From Microcaldota archaeon (GTDB taxonomy: Archaea > Micrarchaeota > Micrarchaeia > Micrarchaeales > CABMGC01): a stretch of 6,934 nucleotides of DNA. Below, in pieces: positions 1 through 5,938 of the stretch. The position numbers and the translations under genes are program-made. The notes under the pieces are model-generated. The model was not told where the DNA came from. It was given only the letters and a program-made list of their open reading frames with translations, and searched no databases. The stretch's first letter is position 1; every line of letters begins with the position of its first letter. The stretch lies in the NCBI GenBank assembly GCA_021785375.1, contig JAJYFQ010000036.1:1-6934 (forward strand). The letters are read 5' to 3'.

Positions 1-828
1 GGGTTCTTCATCCCCTCCCACAAGATAAAGCCTGAGTTCAGGGTAAAGATGCAGGGAGTGATCCAGCGCCACATCGACAGCGCAATATCGTCAACGGTCA
101 ACCTCGCAAAGGAGACAACGGTCGAGCAGGTCGGACAGATCTACCTGCAGGCGTGGAAGGCTGGGTGCAAGGGAATCACCGTGTACAGGGAGGGATCAAG
201 AGAGGGAATCCTTATCACCGATGAGGAGGCGAAGAAGAAGGAGGAGTCAAAGCAGTTGGCCTCTCCACAGGCGAGTTTTGCCATAGAGCCATGGAAGAGG
301 ACCAAGGTGCTCGTCGGCCAGACGATCAAGATAAGGATGCCCCAGGGCGCCCTCTACGTGACCGCAAACATGGACGAGCACGCCCACATAAGGGAGGTCT
401 TCATCAACCTCGGGAAGACCGGGAGCGAGGAGAAGAGCTACTGCGAAGCGATAGGAAGGCTTATCAGCAAGTACCTCCAGGTGGGGGGCGACGTGAAGGA
501 AGTGATCGACAGCCTGAAGGGCATAAAGTCCAACGCATCGATCTTCTGGGACCAGGGCATGAAGGTCTACAGCGTTCCTGACTCGATAGCCAAGGCTCTC
601 GAGATCGTCAGCGGCATAACTAATCCGCTCTACGCATCATCGCTGAAGAGCTCCCCTGACAAGGTAATTACGACGGGGCAGCAGCTTCCCATCTCCGAAA
701 AGGCCGTGGCCAAGGAGAACAAGGAGCCGGCGCACATGGAGGTCTGCACCTCGTGCGGGGAGCGTGCGGTCGTGCACGAGAACGGCTGCTATGTCTGCAA
801 AGTCTGCGGGTACACCAAGTGCGATTGA
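1..828 (+). CDS. nrdJ: Adenosylcobalamin-dependent (class II) ribonucleoside-diphosphate reductase, C-terminal part (5' end outside window)
   Basis: This enzyme reduces ribonucleotides to deoxyribonucleotides for DNA synthesis in the cytoplasm, using a B12 cofactor as radical source. The reading frame is open from base 1, so only the last 275 codons are visible; the Met at base 49 is internal. Early in the fragment it has the class II signature around SAISSTVNLA and then AWKAGCKGITVYREGSREGIL, the end of the catalytic barrel. A TSCPD-type domain follows (about residues 85-190 counted from Met49), with GALYVTANMDEH, INLGKTGSE and the C-terminal part of that fold. A linker leads to a cysteine cluster at the extreme C-terminus (CTSCG, then C-x2-C-x2-C-x4-C ending in CGYTKCD). 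In this family that cluster forms a zinc-ribbon and redox tail that re-reduces the active site. nrdR follows 58 bases downstream, which fits a dNTP-supply unit. Family assignment is firm; cofactor class is inferred from these motifs. Confidence 0.93.
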   Translation, partial: GFFIPSHKIKPEFRVKMQGVIQRHIDSAISSTVNLAKETTVEQVGQIYLQAWKAGCKGITVYREGSREGILITDEEAKKKEESKQLASPQASFAIEPWKRTKVLVGQTIKIRMPQGALYVTANMDEHAHIREVFINLGKTGSEEKSYCEAIGRLISKYLQVGGDVKEVIDSLKGIKSNASIFWDQGMKVYSVPDSIAKALEIVSGITNPLYASSLKSSPDKVITTGQQLPISEKAVAKENKEPAHMEVCTSCGERAVVHENGCYVCKVCGYTKCD

Positions 829-839
829 AGCAAGGAAGA

Positions 840-855
840 GCGCGGGTCTCCGCGC
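840..855 (+). other. Perfect GC hairpin between nrdJ and nrdR
   Basis: GCGCGG at 840-845 and CCGCGC at 850-855 form a perfect 6-bp stem with the 4-base loop GTCT, 11 bases after the nrdJ stop. No T-run follows, so it does not look like a classical intrinsic terminator. It could slow or attenuate read-through into nrdR, mark an RNA-processing point, or be chance in GC-rich spacer. Confidence 0.3.
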
Positions 856-886
856 CTACGGTTAACGCTAACTAGGGATGAAGAAG

Positions 887-1357
887 ATGCGATGTCCTTA
901 CTGCAAGTCGAACAACACGGAGGTCGTTGACTCACGGGATAGTGTAAATGCGGACAGCGTCAGGAGGAGAAGGGAGTGCACCGACTGCAAGGGAAGGTTC
1001 ACCACCTACGAAAGGGTCGACCTTGCGGACATCTCCGTGGTGAAGAAGGATGGTACCAGACAGCCGTTCGACAGGAACAAGATACTCAACGGGATAATCT
1101 ATGCGTGTGGAAAGAGGCCGATAAGCAGGGAGCAGATGGAGGCCATAGTCGACAGGATAGACGGGAAGATAAGGGCGAGTGGGATAAGGGAGATAGAGAG
1201 CAGGAAGATCGGTGACATGGTGGTCAAGGAGCTCTTCAAGCTCGACCCTGTGGCTTACATAAGGTTCGCGAGCGTCTACAACAACTTCGACTCGCCCGAG
1301 GAGTTCAGGCAGGCCATCGCATCGTTCAGGAAGAGGAGCACGGGAAAGAAGGGATGA
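887..1357 (+). CDS. nrdR: Transcriptional repressor NrdR
   Basis: NrdR is a nucleotide-sensing repressor of ribonucleotide reductase genes. An N-terminal zinc ribbon binds DNA and an ATP-cone senses ATP/dATP. With the start used here the protein has 156 residues, usual for the family. It opens with the canonical MRCPYC. The second cysteine pair lies in RRRRECTDCKGRFTTYE, so all four zinc ligands (C3, C6, C31, C34) are present. The ATP-cone follows, from VVKKDGTRQPFDRNKI through VAYIRFASVYNNF to the F-x-E/S-type tail. An upstream in-frame ATG at 878 would add MKK. I prefer 887 because it gives the family's usual N-terminus and places AGGG (874-877) at a sensible 9-base spacing. It follows nrdJ in the same direction, so co-transcription is likely. 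I found no obvious paired NrdR-box palindrome in the 58-base spacer; a site upstream of nrdJ would be outside the window. Confidence 0.93.
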   Translation: MRCPYCKSNNTEVVDSRDSVNADSVRRRRECTDCKGRFTTYERVDLADISVVKKDGTRQPFDRNKILNGIIYACGKRPISREQMEAIVDRIDGKIRASGIREIESRKIGDMVVKELFKLDPVAYIRFASVYNNFDSPEEFRQAIASFRKRSTGKKG

Positions 1358-1374
1358 AGAATGGGATCTTAAGA

Positions 1375-1389
1375 GAAAATGTATTAAAA
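1375..1389 (+). promoter_or_regulatory. Candidate archaeal promoter (BRE + TATA) for the small ORF at 1412
   Basis: A purine-rich BRE-like GAAAAT (1375-1380) is followed by a TATA-like TATTAAAA (1382-1389). Archaeal transcription usually starts about 25 bases after the box. That would put the start close to 1410, almost on the ATG at 1412, so the mRNA could be leaderless. Seen by eye only. Confidence 0.4.
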
Positions 1390-1411
1390 CCTTTTCGAAG
1401 TGTTGATAACC

Positions 1412-1555
1412 ATGAGATTTTCCAGAAGACCAAACCCGCAAGAGTTGCGCATACTGCCAAGAGACAAGGGCATTGCGGTCAGGAGCGCCGAGAGCCACAA
1501 CAGGCAGGACGAGCTCTGGGCGCTCAGAAGGCATAGGATGGCGGTTGCAAGATAG
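1412..1555 (+). CDS. Small basic protein of unknown function (47 aa)
   Basis: I do not recognise this gene. The frame runs from ATG 1412 to TAG 1553-1555 and encodes 47 residues, strongly arginine-rich, starting MRFSRRPNPQELRILPR and ending RRHRMAVAR. It has no signal peptide, membrane segment or cysteine. Reasons to think it is real are a good TATA/BRE-like element at the right distance upstream and its place in an otherwise empty gap after nrdR. Its first residues (MRxFxRxxP) also match those of the next small ORF, which begins 7 bases after its stop. The high arginine content suggests nucleic-acid or ribosome binding, but that is only inference. It may be a chance ORF; no strong ribosome binding site precedes it. 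Confidence 0.4.
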   Translation: MRFSRRPNPQELRILPRDKGIAVRSAESHNRQDELWALRRHRMAVAR

Positions 1556-1562
1556 TGGCTTT

Positions 1563-1793
1563 ATGCGGTTGTTCAAAAGGGCGAGGCCTTCACGTGATGA
1601 TCAAGGGTTTATAGTGCGCCCCAGCCGTACGGAATTCCTGGGCCCGGATCTGTGCAACTCCGACAGGCTTATGGATCCGGAGAGCCGGAAGAGGCTCCAG
1701 GATGACCTGCGGAGACTGGCAAGAAATAGGGTGCACGATATCCCTTCCTCAGACAAGCGTCTTCTCGAAGAGCCAATAGGCCGATCTACCTAG
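1563..1793 (+). CDS. Small basic protein of unknown function (76 aa)
   Basis: I do not recognise this gene. It starts at ATG 1563, 7 bases after the stop of the preceding 47-residue ORF, and ends at TAG 1791-1793. It encodes 76 charged residues beginning MRLFKRARPSRDDQGFIV. The middle, MDPESRKRLQDDLRRLARNR, looks like an amphipathic, possibly helical, Arg/Asp/Leu stretch. The frame also extends upstream to an ATG at 1473, but that would overlap the 47-residue ORF, so the shorter start fits better. Its last 8 bases overlap the 3' end of the convergent methionine aminopeptidase gene on the other strand. The N-terminal resemblance to its neighbour (MRxFxRxxP) hints at an old duplication, on very few residues. 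Spurious ORF remains possible. Confidence 0.38.
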   Translation: MRLFKRARPSRDDQGFIVRPSRTEFLGPDLCNSDRLMDPESRKRLQDDLRRLARNRVHDIPSSDKRLLEEPIGRST

Positions 1794-2697
1794 TGACCAC
1801 GGTGCACGAGTCCTTCTCCACGATCATCTCCTTCTCAGCCTGCGCTACCATTCCCTTCTTCTTCTCAACGAGAACCGGGAACGACTCTATCGCATCCGCG
1901 TACGCCAGTTCCGTCAGCGCCCTCCTTATGTTGAAGTCGCTCTCGAGCTTCAGCTCCTTCTGTATCCATCTGGTGGCGAACGGGAACGTCAGGTAGTGCT
2001 CGTCTATGAACGCGGCTATCTCCCTGGCGTAACTGGACCTTATCGATGGGGAACCAGTCTTCTGGAAAATCTCGATAGTCTCCCCATCGCCCACATATCC
2101 TGAACCATTGGTCATGAATGGCTCTATCGCGATAACCTGGCCCTCCTCGAGCTCTGTCGTGTCTCCGTTGTCGAAGTTCGGTATGAATACTCCTGCATGG
2201 AGGTTGTGCCTCTCGACTCCGTGGCCGCCGAGATTCCGTATCGGCTCGAATCCGCAGCTCTTGGCTATATTCTCGGTCTCCCTTCCTATCTCATTTACGG
2301 CCCGTCCTGCCTTTACCATCGAAATCGCGTTCTCAAGCGCCTTCTCTGTTGCCTCGATGAGCTTCGAATATTTTCCAGAGAGATCAATAGTAACGGCACA
2401 GTCTCCAAGGTACGTTCCCTTCCTTGCACCAACATCCAGTTTTACAACTGCCCCTTTTGGAACTACCGATGTGTCTCCGAAAGGCGATGTATAGTGCGCA
2501 GCCTGCTCGTTTACCGAGACGTTCACCGGGAACGCCATCTCGAATCCCTTCTCTTTCAGGTACTCCTCTACTGACTCTGCTATGTCTATGAGTCTCGCAC
2601 CCTCCTTAACCAGGCCCTTCCCGTAATTGAGCGCATCGTACGATGCCTTTCCAATCTCCTTCAGAACGCTGTAGTCGTATTCATCCGTCTCTTCCAT
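1786..2697 (-). CDS. map: Methionine aminopeptidase, type II (archaeal)
   Basis: This cytoplasmic two-metal hydrolase removes the initiator methionine from nascent proteins. Numbered from the ATG at 2697 (303 aa), the five metal ligands of the pita-bread fold are visible. They are D88 in VKLDVG, D99 in YLGDCAVT, H159 in GGHGVERHNLH, E192 in AIEPF and E288 in MVAQAEKEM. The substrate-binding histidine is H68 in AAHYTSP. The helical insertion of type II enzymes is present between the fourth and fifth ligands (around ATRWIQKELKLESDFNIRRALTELA), and the length is normal for archaeal MetAP. A TTG at 2706-2704, overlapping the polB stop as TTGA, would add three residues. I prefer the ATG, which has GAGG about 11 bases upstream inside the end of polB. 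The gene sits directly behind polB and is very likely translated from the same mRNA. Its 3' end overlaps the convergent small ORF by 8 bases. Confidence 0.94.
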   Translation of the reverse strand: MEETDEYDYSVLKEIGKASYDALNYGKGLVKEGARLIDIAESVEEYLKEKGFEMAFPVNVSVNEQAAHYTSPFGDTSVVPKGAVVKLDVGARKGTYLGDCAVTIDLSGKYSKLIEATEKALENAISMVKAGRAVNEIGRETENIAKSCGFEPIRNLGGHGVERHNLHAGVFIPNFDNGDTTELEEGQVIAIEPFMTNGSGYVGDGETIEIFQKTGSPSIRSSYAREIAAFIDEHYLTFPFATRWIQKELKLESDFNIRRALTELAYADAIESFPVLVEKKKGMVAQAEKEMIVEKDSCTVVTR

Positions 2698-2702
2698 ATG
2701 AA

Positions 2703-5117
2703 TCAAAGCCTCTTCTGGGAGCCTCCCTGCACGAGCTCCTCCTCGCTATAGCCTAGCTCCTTAAGTATCTTTAATGTTGCAGGTAGCACCTGGTGCTTTA
2801 TGTAGTAATCGGCATCGTAGTCATTTGCGAACTGCTCCAGCTCGGCCTTGTCCGATATCGAGCTTCCCTTCTTCGTTATCACGTAGCCGATTGTTGTTCC
2901 CTCCACCTCGGCCTTGTCCATGCCTCTCTCCACCGCCTTCCTAGCAGCGGCAAGTTCCGGAGAAGTTACGTCGTAGCTGTCCATCTTCTTCTTGAGCTGC
3001 GTGTATATCGCGAGATCCTTGATTGGAACCTTCCCGGACTTCAGCTCGGCAACTGTCTCCTTCACTATCGCTACCGCCTTCTGCTTGCTTCCTTCGTGGA
3101 GCACCGCCTCGAGAACCTTCTTCTGAGTGTTCCTCGCTACGAAGGACCAGTCCCTCCTTACGAGCTCAAAGCCCTTGATCTTTATGCGTCCTGACTCGGA
3201 GAGAAGTGCGTACTTCTTCTTCGCTCCCTTTCCCTCGCCACCTTTCTTGCCTACGAAGACCCCTCTCACGTAGAAGTCCTCAAGCTCGAGCTCCATAGAT
3301 CCCGGAAGGGACTTGTTGACCGTCTTGAGGAATACCTCTGCATCCTCCTTCTTCTTGTCTCCAATAAGCAGAAACAAACTATCGGTGTCTCCGTACAGCA
3401 CCTTGAATCCTGCCTTCTCCGCATCCTCCATTGCCTTGGTTATGTAGAATCTTCCGAAGGCAGTTACGCTTCCGGCGCAGCTCCTCTCGTACCATCTCGA
3501 TCTCGCGTAACCGAGATATCCATAGAAGGAGTTCGCAAGGATCTTGAGCGCCTGCGACCTTGCTGCCAGCGTCTTGTTGTCCGGATCCTTCTTGTACGCC
3601 TTCTTCACCTCGCTCCTTCCCGCGACGAGCATCTCAAGCGCCTTAGGCACTATCCCAATTGGTCTCTTCTTGAACCGCACCCCATCAGGCGACTCGTAGT
3701 AATCCGTGCACCCCTTGCAGAGCGTCGACGGGTCTATGTTGTGCGCTATGATTATAGATGGGTACAGTCCGCGGAAGTCGAATACGGCTATGTTATCGTA
3801 GATCCCTGCCTCTGGTGTCTTCACGTAAGCTCCCTCGAACGGATTCGCCAGCCTGCTGTTTATCTCGGCATCCGAAGGCTTGTTCTGTATCAGCTCGTTG
3901 TTCTCCCTGGCGTACCTCATGAGGAGGTATTCGACGAGCTGTCCCGTTGTCGAGATCGTCGCCTCTCCCAGCGTGGTTCCAGCGACCTTCGTTATCTCTA
4001 TCTCGAGAGGCATGAAGAACTCATAGAGCTTTTCAAGCGCCACAGAGTCACTGAGCGAGTAGTCAGCAAGCGTCTCTACGTCCTCCTTCGGGCCATCCCA
4101 GAGCTGCCATATGTTCGCCTTGTCAACGGTGAACTTCTCATCGCCAACTATGGACCTGTAGACCTCGCCAAGCTTGAAGTTGCTGATCTTCAGCAGCTTC
4201 TCCGAAGCTCCAACTATTGAGACGAACTTGGTAACATTGTAGACGTCGACATTTATCCTCCCCGGAATCTTCACTGCCTCTAGGAGCCCATGATGCTCTG
4301 GCTTCACCTCCTCCCCGTACCTAGTCATGTCGAAGTTGGCCTTGGTCTTCACTGCCCTCTTGATCAGGTATGGCAGATCGAAGTTGGACGAGTTGTATCC
4401 TGCTATCACGTCCGCATCGCTCTTCTTTATCGCATCGACGAACGCCTCGATCATCTCCTTCTCCGTCGGATAGTAGGCCACGAAGTCCCTGTCGATCTTC
4501 TTCGTTGCCAGAACCTTCCTCTCCCTTCCGTTCGCATAGCTGATCATGATCACCGGGTCGGTATCCGCATTGGGCATGACGCCTTTCGGGTTGTACGTCT
4601 CTATGTCGAAACAGACGTAGTTGAGAGTGAAGTCCTTCACGTCGTGCGGTGCTATGGAGTCAAGAATCAGCATCCCGTTTGTTTCGTGTGCCTCGGCCTT
4701 GACTCCGGAAAGGGGCGAGAGCCTCTTGTCTATCATGTACCTCTTCCAGAAGAGGATGTCATTCTCGTATACATCACCGAACTCCCTGAGATGGTCACTC
4801 ATCCTGGTTATGTGTCTTGTGTTCGCAACCTCTATGATGAAGGCGGAGACCGGCTCCCCCTTGAGCTGAACCTCCGTCTTTCTCACCCCAAGGATCCCAA
4901 CCTCCTCGCCGTTTGGGTCTACGATCTTTATCCCCCTAAGCGACTCCTCCTCGGTGTACTTACTCGAGGGCACCAGGTAGAAGTAGGGGTGAAAGGAAGT
5001 GTCAAGTAAGGTGAAGACATCCTTCCCCGACCTGAGGGTGAGCCTGATTGTGCTCCTGTTCTCTAGCGTGACGTAACCCGCATCTATCAATACGCCCTCT
5101 AGGGACAAGCCTTCCAT
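2703..5117 (-). CDS. polB: DNA polymerase family B (archaeal replicative type) with 3'-5' exonuclease
   Basis: This is a DNA-dependent DNA polymerase with proofreading, 804 residues, about the usual archaeal PolB length. The N-terminal domain comes first. The exonuclease follows, with ExoI at FDIETYNP (D171, E173), ExoII at YNSSNFDLPY (N242/D247) and ExoIII at YSLSD (Y353, D357). TGQLVEYLLMR lies near 391-401. The polymerase core has motif A DFRGLYPSII (D447), motif B KILANSFYG (K525, N529, Y532, G533), motif C YGDTDS (D577, D579) and KKKYALL in the thumb-side region. All catalytic residues appear intact, so it should be active. One CxxC (C467, C470) is present rather than the four cysteines of some thermophilic homologues. 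The protein stops soon after LKELGYSEEELV; I see no PCNA-binding PIP box there. It starts 46 bases after the SecB-like gene, with a GTGA motif 4 bases before the ATG, and is followed immediately by map. Operon membership is therefore likely. Confidence 0.97.
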   Translation of the reverse strand: MEGLSLEGVLIDAGYVTLENRSTIRLTLRSGKDVFTLLDTSFHPYFYLVPSSKYTEEESLRGIKIVDPNGEEVGILGVRKTEVQLKGEPVSAFIIEVANTRHITRMSDHLREFGDVYENDILFWKRYMIDKRLSPLSGVKAEAHETNGMLILDSIAPHDVKDFTLNYVCFDIETYNPKGVMPNADTDPVIMISYANGRERKVLATKKIDRDFVAYYPTEKEMIEAFVDAIKKSDADVIAGYNSSNFDLPYLIKRAVKTKANFDMTRYGEEVKPEHHGLLEAVKIPGRINVDVYNVTKFVSIVGASEKLLKISNFKLGEVYRSIVGDEKFTVDKANIWQLWDGPKEDVETLADYSLSDSVALEKLYEFFMPLEIEITKVAGTTLGEATISTTGQLVEYLLMRYARENNELIQNKPSDAEINSRLANPFEGAYVKTPEAGIYDNIAVFDFRGLYPSIIIAHNIDPSTLCKGCTDYYESPDGVRFKKRPIGIVPKALEMLVAGRSEVKKAYKKDPDNKTLAARSQALKILANSFYGYLGYARSRWYERSCAGSVTAFGRFYITKAMEDAEKAGFKVLYGDTDSLFLLIGDKKKEDAEVFLKTVNKSLPGSMELELEDFYVRGVFVGKKGGEGKGAKKKYALLSESGRIKIKGFELVRRDWSFVARNTQKKVLEAVLHEGSKQKAVAIVKETVAELKSGKVPIKDLAIYTQLKKKMDSYDVTSPELAAARKAVERGMDKAEVEGTTIGYVITKKGSSISDKAELEQFANDYDADYYIKHQVLPATLKILKELGYSEEELVQGGSQKRL

Positions 5118-5140
5118 GCACTCACTATAATTAGCCCGGC

Positions 5141-5155
5141 TTACCTAAGAGGTAA
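5141..5155 (-). repeat. Short inverted repeat in the SecB-like/polB spacer
   Basis: TTACC (5141-5145) and GGTAA (5151-5155) are perfect inverted 5-mers around the loop TAAGA, placed between the stop of the SecB-like gene and the start of polB. No T-run follows on the minus strand, so it is not a convincing terminator. An operator or mRNA hairpin is possible; chance is also quite possible at this size. Confidence 0.25.
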
Positions 5156-5163
5156 CTCAGCGC

Positions 5164-5571
5164 TTACTGGTTCTCCGTGAGCTTTGCCCTTGAGAGTGGC
5201 AGCGGTGCCGCTACTCCTATCGAGTAAGCCACGAGCGTGCCCCTCGAGCCGCACTCGAAGTTGAGCAGGTTTATCACATCCTCGGCGAACTTGATCGGAA
5301 GGGTCTTCTTCTCCTTCCATGTAGCCGCTATCTCGTCGGCATCCTTCTTCTGCTCCTTCGAGATTATGTTGCCTATTATCTTTATGCTTCCAACTTCCTT
5401 CGCGCTGCTCTGCGCTCCTCCTTCGTAGACAGCCACAAAAGTAAACCCGACAGAAACGTTCTCCTTGTCAACCTTGACATCATCGAAGTTTATGTTGAAC
5501 TTCATGTTGTTTATGGCTTCACGTGGATTTCTGTTAGCCTCTACCTTCGTAACTTCCAGTCCTGTTATCAT
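5164..5571 (-). CDS. SecB-like small protein (putative export-chaperone-fold family, 135 aa)
   Basis: The protein resembles the archaeal SecB-like family, of which MJ0357 of Methanocaldococcus is the known example. The similarity is judged from the general layout. An N-terminal beta region (KFNINFDDVKVDKENVSVGFTF) is followed by a second strand pair (VGSIKIIGNI). Then come the ATWKEKKTLPIKFAEDVINLLNFEC helix region, with W85 and the LP after it, and the C-terminal LVAYSIGVAAPLPLSRAKL, where family members usually carry a proline-rich PLP motif. There is no signal peptide or membrane helix, so it is cytosolic. In bacteria SecB keeps preproteins unfolded for Sec export; whether the archaeal members do so here is not shown. 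It is probably the first gene of the minus-strand operon with polB and map, which gives no functional link to export. The ATG at 5571 is supported by a GTGAT motif 3 bases upstream and a TATA box at a fitting distance. Confidence 0.82.
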   Translation of the reverse strand: MITGLEVTKVEANRNPREAINNMKFNINFDDVKVDKENVSVGFTFVAVYEGGAQSSAKEVGSIKIIGNIISKEQKKDADEIAATWKEKKTLPIKFAEDVINLLNFECGSRGTLVAYSIGVAAPLPLSRAKLTENQ

Positions 5572-5574
5572 AGA

Positions 5575-5610
5575 ATCACTAAGGTAGTATACCCAATCAA
5601 TGTTTATAAA
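5575..5610 (-). promoter_or_regulatory. Promoter and ribosome binding site of the SecB-like/polB/map operon
   Basis: On the minus strand TTTATAAA (5610-5603) is a near-ideal archaeal TATA box. Initiation about 25 bases downstream falls near 5580, giving a leader of roughly 8 bases. That leader contains GTGAT (5579-5575), a match to the archaeal Shine-Dalgarno core, 3 bases before the ATG. The box is flanked by two copies of CTAAGG on the plus strand (5579-5584 and 5617-5622), possibly by chance. Confidence 0.6.
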
Positions 5611-5656
5611 GCTACCCTAAGGCCTGCCTGGGGAAGGGGCCGGAAGCAACAGCAAT

Positions 5657-5666
5657 ATCAATAAAG
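5657..5666 (+). promoter_or_regulatory. Candidate TATA box for tRNA-Arg
   Basis: The AT-rich ATCAATAAAG lies about 27-36 bases before the mature tRNA 5' end. It is the only TATA-like stretch at the right distance. It is a weak match, offered on position rather than strong consensus. Confidence 0.33.
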
Positions 5667-5692
5667 GACTAGGTACATACACATAGTACAAA

Positions 5693-5767
5693 GGGCATGT
5701 GGCGTAACTTGGATAGCGCATCGGGCTTCGGACCCGAGGGTTGCGGGTTCAAATCCCGTCATGCCCG
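5693..5767 (+). tRNA. tRNA-Arg (anticodon TCG, reads CGA)
   Basis: A complete cloverleaf folds by eye. The acceptor stem GGGCATG (5693-5699) pairs perfectly with CATGCCC (5760-5766). The D-arm is GCGT/GCGC with GG in the loop at 5711-5712. The anticodon stem TCGGG/CCCGA (5721-5725 / 5733-5737) encloses loop CTTCGGA, with anticodon TCG at 5728-5730. The variable loop has 5 bases, and the T-arm GCGGG/CCCGT surrounds loop TTCAAAT. The discriminator base is G5767 and no CCA is encoded, as is common in archaea. There is no intron. C35 and A20 (5713) agree with arginine identity. It lies divergently to the SecB-like operon. Confidence 0.97.
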
Positions 5768-5787
5768 TCAATGCTAGCGCTGTCGAT

Positions 5788-5812
5788 CGGAGTTCAAATC
5801 TCCGGCTCCCCA
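5788..5812 (+). pseudogene. Orphan 3' end of a second tRNA (T-arm + acceptor strand)
   Basis: CGGAG (5788-5792), TTCAAAT (5793-5799) and CTCCG (5800-5804) form a perfect T-stem with a canonical T-loop (TTCRANY). GCTCCCC (5805-5811) follows where the acceptor 3' strand should be, then A5812 as discriminator. The matching 5' strand would be GGGGAGC. The only plus-strand copies I can see in the window lie inside protein-coding sequence, and the 20 bases upstream do not fold into a D-arm or a proper anticodon arm. It is therefore not a complete tRNA. It may be a tRNA remnant, the attachment-site copy left by an element integrated in a tRNA gene elsewhere, or a split-tRNA 3' half. The amino acid cannot be assigned. 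Confidence 0.75.
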
Positions 5813-5869
5813 TCCTAGATGGGCCTTAAATGGTATTTAAGAGTTGAGTGACGTTTCGGTACTTCACTC
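5809..5869 (+). repeat. Three consecutive small inverted repeats downstream of the tRNA remnant
   Basis: CCCAT (5809-5813) pairs with ATGGG (5819-5823). CTTAAAT (5825-5831) pairs with ATTTAAG (5835-5841) around GGT, a perfect 7-bp repeat. GAGTGA (5846-5851) pairs with TCACTC (5864-5869), with an inner GT/AC and hexaloop TTCGGT (5855-5860) after one C-T mismatch. With the orphan T-arm just upstream this makes four hairpins in a row. The segment could be a structured RNA, processing or termination signals for tRNA-Arg, or an integration scar. The AT-rich middle repeat could also act as a TATA-like element for the next gene. Confidence 0.45.
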
Positions 5870-5938
5870 GGAAGTTCCTGTGTGCCCGAACAATCCCATA
5901 AGAAATACGTAAATAGGTGCACATACACGTATATTTTC

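Noticed and set aside
291..581. Plus-strand ORF (96 aa) in another frame of nrdJ
   Set aside because: It overlaps the TSCPD domain of nrdJ and is Arg/Gly/Glu-rich shadow sequence.
932..1576. Long minus-strand ORF (214 aa) opposite nrdR
   Set aside because: It lies antisense to the clearly recognised nrdR, has low-complexity Leu/Pro/Arg composition and matches no family; it is a by-product of codon bias.
4290..5009. Plus-strand ORF (239 aa) opposite polB
   Set aside because: The opposite strand encodes conserved PolB exonuclease sequence; the antisense product is Val/Leu/Arg-rich without recognisable motifs.
5126..5133. TAATTATA on the minus strand just before polB as a polB promoter
   Set aside because: It is only 8 bases from the ATG, so normal archaeal initiation would fall inside the gene; polB is more likely read from the upstream operon promoter.
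5579..5622. Two CTAAGG copies and a GGTAG/CTACC inverted pair flanking the operon TATA box
   Set aside because: The matches are only 5-6 bases and imperfect when extended, too weak to call an operator.
5620..5656. GGCCGGAAGCAACAGC resembles the conserved tip of SRP RNA
   Set aside because: The flanking helices needed for SRP domain IV are absent and the spacer is too short for an archaeal 7S RNA, so the likeness is judged to be chance.
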